Below are positions 44,145 through 48,082 of a stretch of 48,082 bases of DNA, one piece after another. The first letter of the stretch is position 1; each line of letters begins with the position of its first letter. This stretch comes from a virus, in the IMG/VR virus record IMGVR_UViG_3300035681_000828, positions 1-48,082 of that record, one strand, 5' to 3'. The translations under genes were made by a program, and so were the position numbers. Below the pieces are notes generated by a model. It searched no databases. It was not told where the DNA came from and saw only the letters and a program-made list of their open reading frames with translations.

Positions 44145-45595
44145 ATATTAACCTTGGTAATGGTAAAGGGGTATTTGGCCTCTTTATAAAACTTTTTTCT
44201 TTCTGTTAGGTGCCGCTTGGCATATTTGCAGGTGCTGGTAATATCCCAGATCTCTACGTGATCTTTGTCTTCTGCTTTTCTAATGCCTCGCCCAATGCTT
44301 TGTATAACACGGACAAAGCTCTTTCCGGGTTCAAGAAGAACCAAATTAAAAATACGTGGAATATTAATACCCACAGCGGCCACACCATAAGTCGCCAAAA
44401 TAATCTTGCCATCACTTGTTTTAATTTCATCATATTCTTCCTTGCGATCATCGAGTTTCATACCGCCGCTGACAAACACTGCCTCTGGTATTAAGTCAAT
44501 TAATTTTTTTCCTGTATCGATTCTGTTAATTAACACCAGAGTATTACCGGTAGCAGATAACGCAGTGATCTTACCGGCGATCCATTGTAGCCGATTATCG
44601 TCTGTGACAAGAAATGAGTATTCGTCCTGGAATGAATTAAACACCTGCACATCTGTGGTCTGTAACACATTGATATTCAATTGTGCTAACACACCTTTTT
44701 CCTGTAAATCATACGCAGATACTTGATTTATCACAGGACCTATACTGGCCAATATACCTTGAAACTCCCACTGTTCTTTAGGCACAGTTCCGGTGAGTCC
44801 CCAGCGTATGGCACAGTTACGAAAGTTTTGTGTCAGTAGTTTGGTCAATACTTCTGCCTTGGCTTGATGCACTTCGTCAACAATGATCGCGCAGACTCCT
44901 TCACAGAATTCTGCCAATGTCATGGTGTCGTTGTCATAGCTTTTCTTGTCTAACACATTCAAACTTTGCCAGGTGCATATGGTATGTGTCTTACCTAATT
45001 CTTTTCTATCTCCGAAGTAAACACCAACATCCAGGCCTAGGTTCTTGTAATCTTCTTCAGTTTGAACCACCAACGATTTATTAGGAACAACTACCATTGT
45101 GCGACCATAAGGTTCGCATAGATGGCTTAAAGTTGCTGTGGTAATTGTTTTTCCAGCACCAGTGGCTACTTCTTGCAAGGCCTGAGGATTCTCTAAAAAC
45201 TTGTTGATTACCTCATACTGATAGTCTCTTAGAACAATAGGTTCTCCTGCCTGTTGATGTCCTTTGGGCCAGACTTTGCCTTTGTCGGCCCAGTAATTTT
45301 CATCGATAGCAGCAAATTTTAATTCCTGATGCGGTCTAAGATCTTCGACTTCGATGTCATAACCTTCATCATCAATTACTGCTAGAATCACATCAAGGTG
45401 TGCAAGATATCCACTGCCGCCAATGTTAAAATAAGTTTTAGTTCCGTCCCAACGTCCTAGTTTATAGGCCGGCATGTGTCGGGCATAAGGTAAATCGAAC
45501 TTTAATTTATTGACAATTTTCCGTCGTGTTTCAACTCGTAGCCCTTCTACCTTGATGTTTACTTCGTCTTTGATTGTTAACTTACAGTTCAACAA
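44141..45595 (-). CDS. uvsW: DNA/RNA helicase UvsW
   Basis: A 484-residue superfamily-2 helicase of the T4 UvsW type. The N-terminal wing-like region (VEGLRVETRRKIVNKLKFDL, YKLGRWDGTKTYF) matches the UvsW RxGNWDG start; Walker A ATGAGKTIT, DEVH box IIVDEVHQ, motif III GLTGT, and motif VI QSIGRGIRK. UvsW unwinds branched DNA and R-loops and helps shift replication from origin- to recombination-driven. The start is placed at TTG 45595, 7 nt after AAAGGA; no ATG exists in this region of the frame. Confidence 0.92.
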   Translation of the reverse strand: MLNCKLTIKDEVNIKVEGLRVETRRKIVNKLKFDLPYARHMPAYKLGRWDGTKTYFNIGGSGYLAHLDVILAVIDDEGYDIEVEDLRPHQELKFAAIDENYWADKGKVWPKGHQQAGEPIVLRDYQYEVINKFLENPQALQEVATGAGKTITTATLSHLCEPYGRTMVVVPNKSLVVQTEEDYKNLGLDVGVYFGDRKELGKTHTICTWQSLNVLDKKSYDNDTMTLAEFCEGVCAIIVDEVHQAKAEVLTKLLTQNFRNCAIRWGLTGTVPKEQWEFQGILASIGPVINQVSAYDLQEKGVLAQLNINVLQTTDVQVFNSFQDEYSFLVTDDNRLQWIAGKITALSATGNTLVLINRIDTGKKLIDLIPEAVFVSGGMKLDDRKEEYDEIKTSDGKIILATYGVAAVGINIPRIFNLVLLEPGKSFVRVIQSIGRGIRKAEDKDHVEIWDITSTCKYAKRHLTERKKFYKEAKYPFTITKVNI

Positions 45596-46766
45596 TTTTT
45601 TGTCCTTTGGTTTCTGTTGGTCTAGTATCACCAAGATATATCACACAGGGATGACACATAAACCAATCCCGTGCCATGGTATTTGTTGGTGGGAAAATGT
45701 TATTTGTTACTACTAGTGTAACATCATTGCTTGTCTTAAACAACCACTTAGCCGGCTTTGATTCAAAAATTAATATCCTACCAGTTTCGACTTTGCCGCC
45801 AACTCCTGCAACCTTGATCCAGTCATTCAGCCCAGTAGTGGATTCTTTGTTTTCTCTAAAACACACCTTGATTTCTTCACGATCAACTCCACTTTTTTCA
45901 GCATCGGCTACAAAACTTTGCAGCCACGGCAATGTGGCGCTGCTTCGATCTAGCAATATACATATTTGTCCGGAAAAAGATTTAGATAACTCAAAAAAAT
46001 CTTGATTGGTTTTCAACCAGAAGCTGTTTTCTTGGCTGGCTGCGATTTTTTCCACTAAAGTATGTGGTTTTTCTTGGTATAAAAACCCCATACTTTTAGC
46101 TAATAACAAATCTTTGCTGATGTTACTAGTTTTATTACTTTGCCACCACTCCGCTGTTTCGTCACTGGCGTTTTTCAATTGAACGCCATTTATATCAACT
46201 TCGCTGTAAGGTGTAGCATCCTCAGAATTTTGCCAAATTTCTTCTACATCCGACAACACGTTCATAAAAGTATCGTCAATTTCAAAATTATGCTTACAGA
46301 CAAATTCATATAATGTGATTAAGTTATACTGATACAAATCTAAGCGTCTTACCTTATCATCGGGATCCCAAAAGCTGTAAGCGTAAAGAGTTTCTCGACG
46401 TTCAATCTCATCTTCAAATTCTTTTTTCAGCTGATACGGAAATTTTAGACAAATTTCCAGTTTGTTTTCACGCAGTTCTACATATATTTTTTTACTGAGA
46501 TCCAACACTCTAAACGGCTTGCGCCATTTGAGATCTTGTAGTTGCGACCTATAATCAAAACCTGCCTGAGCAGATACAATCTTGTATTTTTCCAATAATT
46601 TTATGAGAAAATTCGCCTGATTTTTGGTCAGCTCACCGCTGTTGATAATTTTTTCATGAAAACTTGAGATGGGTGAAAAATCTTGACCTTGTATGGAGAT
46701 TTTTTGTTGAGCAACAAGTTTATAAAACTCAACAAATATGTCTTCGGCAAATTCTGATGGTAACAT
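45582..46766 (-). CDS. Unknown protein paired with UvsW
   Basis: A 394-residue protein (MLPSEFAEDIFVEFYKLVAQ...). The middle and C-terminal parts have a Rossmann-like alternation (QICILLDRSSATLPWLQSFV; GRILIFESKPAKWLFKTSND; LVVTNNIFPPTNTMARDWFM). No motif identified. It shares 14 nt with UvsW, so a recombination role is suggested by context. The ATG is 6 nt after the -10 box (leaderless). Confidence 0.75.
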   Translation of the reverse strand: MLPSEFAEDIFVEFYKLVAQQKISIQGQDFSPISSFHEKIINSGELTKNQANFLIKLLEKYKIVSAQAGFDYRSQLQDLKWRKPFRVLDLSKKIYVELRENKLEICLKFPYQLKKEFEDEIERRETLYAYSFWDPDDKVRRLDLYQYNLITLYEFVCKHNFEIDDTFMNVLSDVEEIWQNSEDATPYSEVDINGVQLKNASDETAEWWQSNKTSNISKDLLLAKSMGFLYQEKPHTLVEKIAASQENSFWLKTNQDFFELSKSFSGQICILLDRSSATLPWLQSFVADAEKSGVDREEIKVCFRENKESTTGLNDWIKVAGVGGKVETGRILIFESKPAKWLFKTSNDVTLVVTNNIFPPTNTMARDWFMCHPCVIYLGDTRPTETKGQKIVEL

Positions 46767-46772
46767 TATTCA

Positions 46773-46801
46773 AGTATACAGCCTTGATTTCTGGTTGTCA
46801 A
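46773..46801 (-). promoter_or_regulatory. Leftward sigma70 promoter, leaderless
   Basis: Minus strand TTGACA (46801-46796), 17 bp, TATACT (46778-46773), 6 nt, ATG at 46766. The -35 overlaps the upstream gene's last codons. Confidence 0.9.
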
Positions 46802-47622
46802 CTGAATAATCTAGAAATTGGTATGCCTTGACGTATTTCGTCCACGGTCCACTCGGTGTGACATAGTTTTAAAAACCATTCAGTTCTGTCTGGCACATAG
46901 GGACTGTCTAATTCTGACCATTTGATGCTGAGATCTGCAGCTAGACTAGACGAATCACACATTATAGGAACACCATTTATGGCTGCTTGAATAGCTGGTC
47001 CGCTGTTATGGTTGATCACGCAATGATAATTGTAAAAAATATCAAAACTGTCATAGGTATCGGGTATAAGCACGGGTCTTTCTACCTCCACCCCAGATTG
47101 CTTGAACGGAAATGCTGACCGAGGATGATATCTCACACGGATTCTTCTATGAGTATGTTGTTTTATTTTTCCAATGGTGTCTGCTACCCAGTCTTTCATG
47201 GCAGGCATTCCTTGCCATTGTAGACTTTCTTGATGTTGGCAGGCTATTAATATTTCGCCACGACGTGTGGTGGCAATTGGCTGCAATTTAACACCTAATT
47301 TTTCAGGTCTAGTTGGATCGAGATTGATATCGTTGCCGAATCTGCCAAGATTGTTGATATGGTCGAGACTGATGCGCCAAGTTTCGCCTCTTTTCAGATT
47401 TCCTACTTCTATGATCATCACAGATTTGCCTGATTGTCGACACTGTTCGTAGATTGTTTTATTTGAACGCATTCTACCGGCCCATAGCACAGACCAAATC
47501 ACAGACACGTCTTCGTTGTCATGCACAATGGTATGCCCTAGTTGTTTTAAACCTTGTTCTAGAGCGTCAAACACAGGAGGACTGTTTAACGCACCGTATT
47601 CTCGATATAATTTGAAGCGCAT
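46798..47622 (-). CDS. Capsule-synthesis-like conserved phage protein
   Basis: A 274-residue protein. GEILIACQHQESLQWQGMPA, IRVRYHPRSAF, and HNSGPAIQAAINGVPIMCDS resemble the C-terminal nucleotide-sugar half of capsule polysaccharide/Kdo-type transferases (KpsS/KpsC-like). It is a plausible glycan enzyme; similar proteins occur in T4-like phages. A perfect late core TATAAATA lies about 40 nt upstream. Confidence 0.65.
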   Translation of the reverse strand: MRFKLYREYGALNSPPVFDALEQGLKQLGHTIVHDNEDVSVIWSVLWAGRMRSNKTIYEQCRQSGKSVMIIEVGNLKRGETWRISLDHINNLGRFGNDINLDPTRPEKLGVKLQPIATTRRGEILIACQHQESLQWQGMPAMKDWVADTIGKIKQHTHRRIRVRYHPRSAFPFKQSGVEVERPVLIPDTYDSFDIFYNYHCVINHNSGPAIQAAINGVPIMCDSSSLAADLSIKWSELDSPYVPDRTEWFLKLCHTEWTVDEIRQGIPISRLFS

Positions 47623-47660
47623 AATGTTGATAAATAATCTACGTAGTTAATACTGCCATA

Positions 47661-47668
47661 TATTTATA
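47661..47668 (-). promoter_or_regulatory. Late promoter TATAAATA
   Basis: Exact T4 late consensus on the minus strand, 38 nt before the ATG at 47622. Confidence 0.65.
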
Positions 47669-47672
47669 GATC

Positions 47673-48071
47673 ATGAATAAGATTAAAAAAAGACTGAGTA
47701 AATTGTCAAAAAACGCAGACAATGCGTTGGTAATTGGTGCCGCATTTGGTCAATTAGAACAACTGTTAGACTTATATTCAACAATTTTTGTTGTGAACGA
47801 AGACAACACAGAACTAAAAGCAAAAAATCTCATTTATAGACAAAGCATTGACAGATTAGATAGCATTGTAAATGTCAGGGCAGTATTTTTTGACATCAAA
47901 CACATCTCTAAATTAGAAAGTCTGCAAACATTTTGGAAGAAAAATAATTCGTTGATATTCATTGAAGGCGGCGACGCTTTGCCTAGGGATCTATCAACGC
48001 CGTTATACGATTCAGGGTGGCGATGCACCAGTCTCCAAGGAGCATTTCACGTATGGGAAAAACAACAATGA
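47673..48071 (+). CDS. Unknown protein, Rossmann-like pattern
   Basis: A 132-residue protein with a basic N-terminus (NKIKKRLSKLSKNADNALVI) and alternating strands (ALVIGAAFGQLEQLL; TIFVVNEDN; NSLIFIEGG; GWRCTSLQGAFHVWE). No clear SAM motif. TAAATA at 47631-47636 is the nearest rightward late motif. It ends in ATGA with the next gene. Confidence 0.6.
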   Translation: MNKIKKRLSKLSKNADNALVIGAAFGQLEQLLDLYSTIFVVNEDNTELKAKNLIYRQSIDRLDSIVNVRAVFFDIKHISKLESLQTFWKKNNSLIFIEGGDALPRDLSTPLYDSGWRCTSLQGAFHVWEKQQ

Positions 48072-48082
48072 AAATAGCAGTA
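48068..48082 (+). CDS. Start of a further gene (cut by window end)
   Basis: ATG in an ATGA overlap with the preceding stop; only MKIAV is visible. Confidence 0.5.

Noticed and set aside
1-48082. CRISPR array, integrase, insertion sequence or attachment site
   Set aside because: No regularly spaced repeats, transposase-like protein or terminal inverted repeats were seen; the repeats present are explained by promoters, hairpins and the fibre gene.

Overview
The window looks like part of a T4-superfamily (large tailed dsDNA) phage genome. Evidence: a gp41-type replicative helicase, a gp61-type primase and a UvsW helicase on one strand; TAAATA-type late promoters; tightly packed genes with ATGA/TAATG junctions; two tRNA genes; and many small genes of types seen in marine and freshwater T4-like phages. 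The host cannot be named. The sigma70-type promoters, AGGAG ribosome sites and a BPSL0761-type protein suit a proteobacterium. No insertion sequence, integrase or CRISPR array was seen.

Layout. 1-4.3 kb: a DksA-like zinc-finger gene (+) faces a leftward late operon (lipoprotein, two unknowns, YqgE/AlgH-like protein), followed by a leftward tail-fibre operon with collagen-like and polyglycine regions. 4.3-5.4 kb: mini-genes and inverted repeats. 5.4-21.1 kb: a rightward array of about 35 mostly small genes, read from some 23 near-consensus promoters (TTGACA, exactly 17 bp, TATAAT). It holds the tRNA pair, an AAA+ ATPase, a MoxR-type ATPase next to a metallopeptidase-like/VWA protein, a GIY-YIG-like protein, an Api92-like protein and a DNA methyltransferase. 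21-25 kb: a mixed zone with a SWIM-finger protein, a lipoprotein, leaderless late mini-genes, a 2OG-Fe(II) oxygenase, a GNAT-like protein and a Bax-inhibitor-1 family membrane protein. 25-47.6 kb: almost entirely leftward. Replication genes (helicase, primase, UvsW) and conserved T4-type unknowns alternate with AT-rich cargo: a carbamoyltransferase, glycosyltransferases, a three-enzyme UDP-amino-sugar set, a second 2OG oxygenase, several methyltransferases and a cupin.

How it works together (inference). Early genes have a short leader with an unusually uniform extended ribosome site (AGGAGCGA). A second group has no leader: the ATG lies 6 nt after the -10 box (including the primase) or 4-5 nt after a TAAATA late motif. 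Two transcripts end in a hairpin whose loop reads TTCGCTC, the complement of GAGCGAA in the early ribosome sites, just ahead of a terminator. Together this suggests a translational switch, in which RNA loops could mask early ribosome sites while leaderless mRNAs escape. This architecture is the most novel signal in the window and is a hypothesis. The sugar genes point to glycan synthesis or modification during infection.
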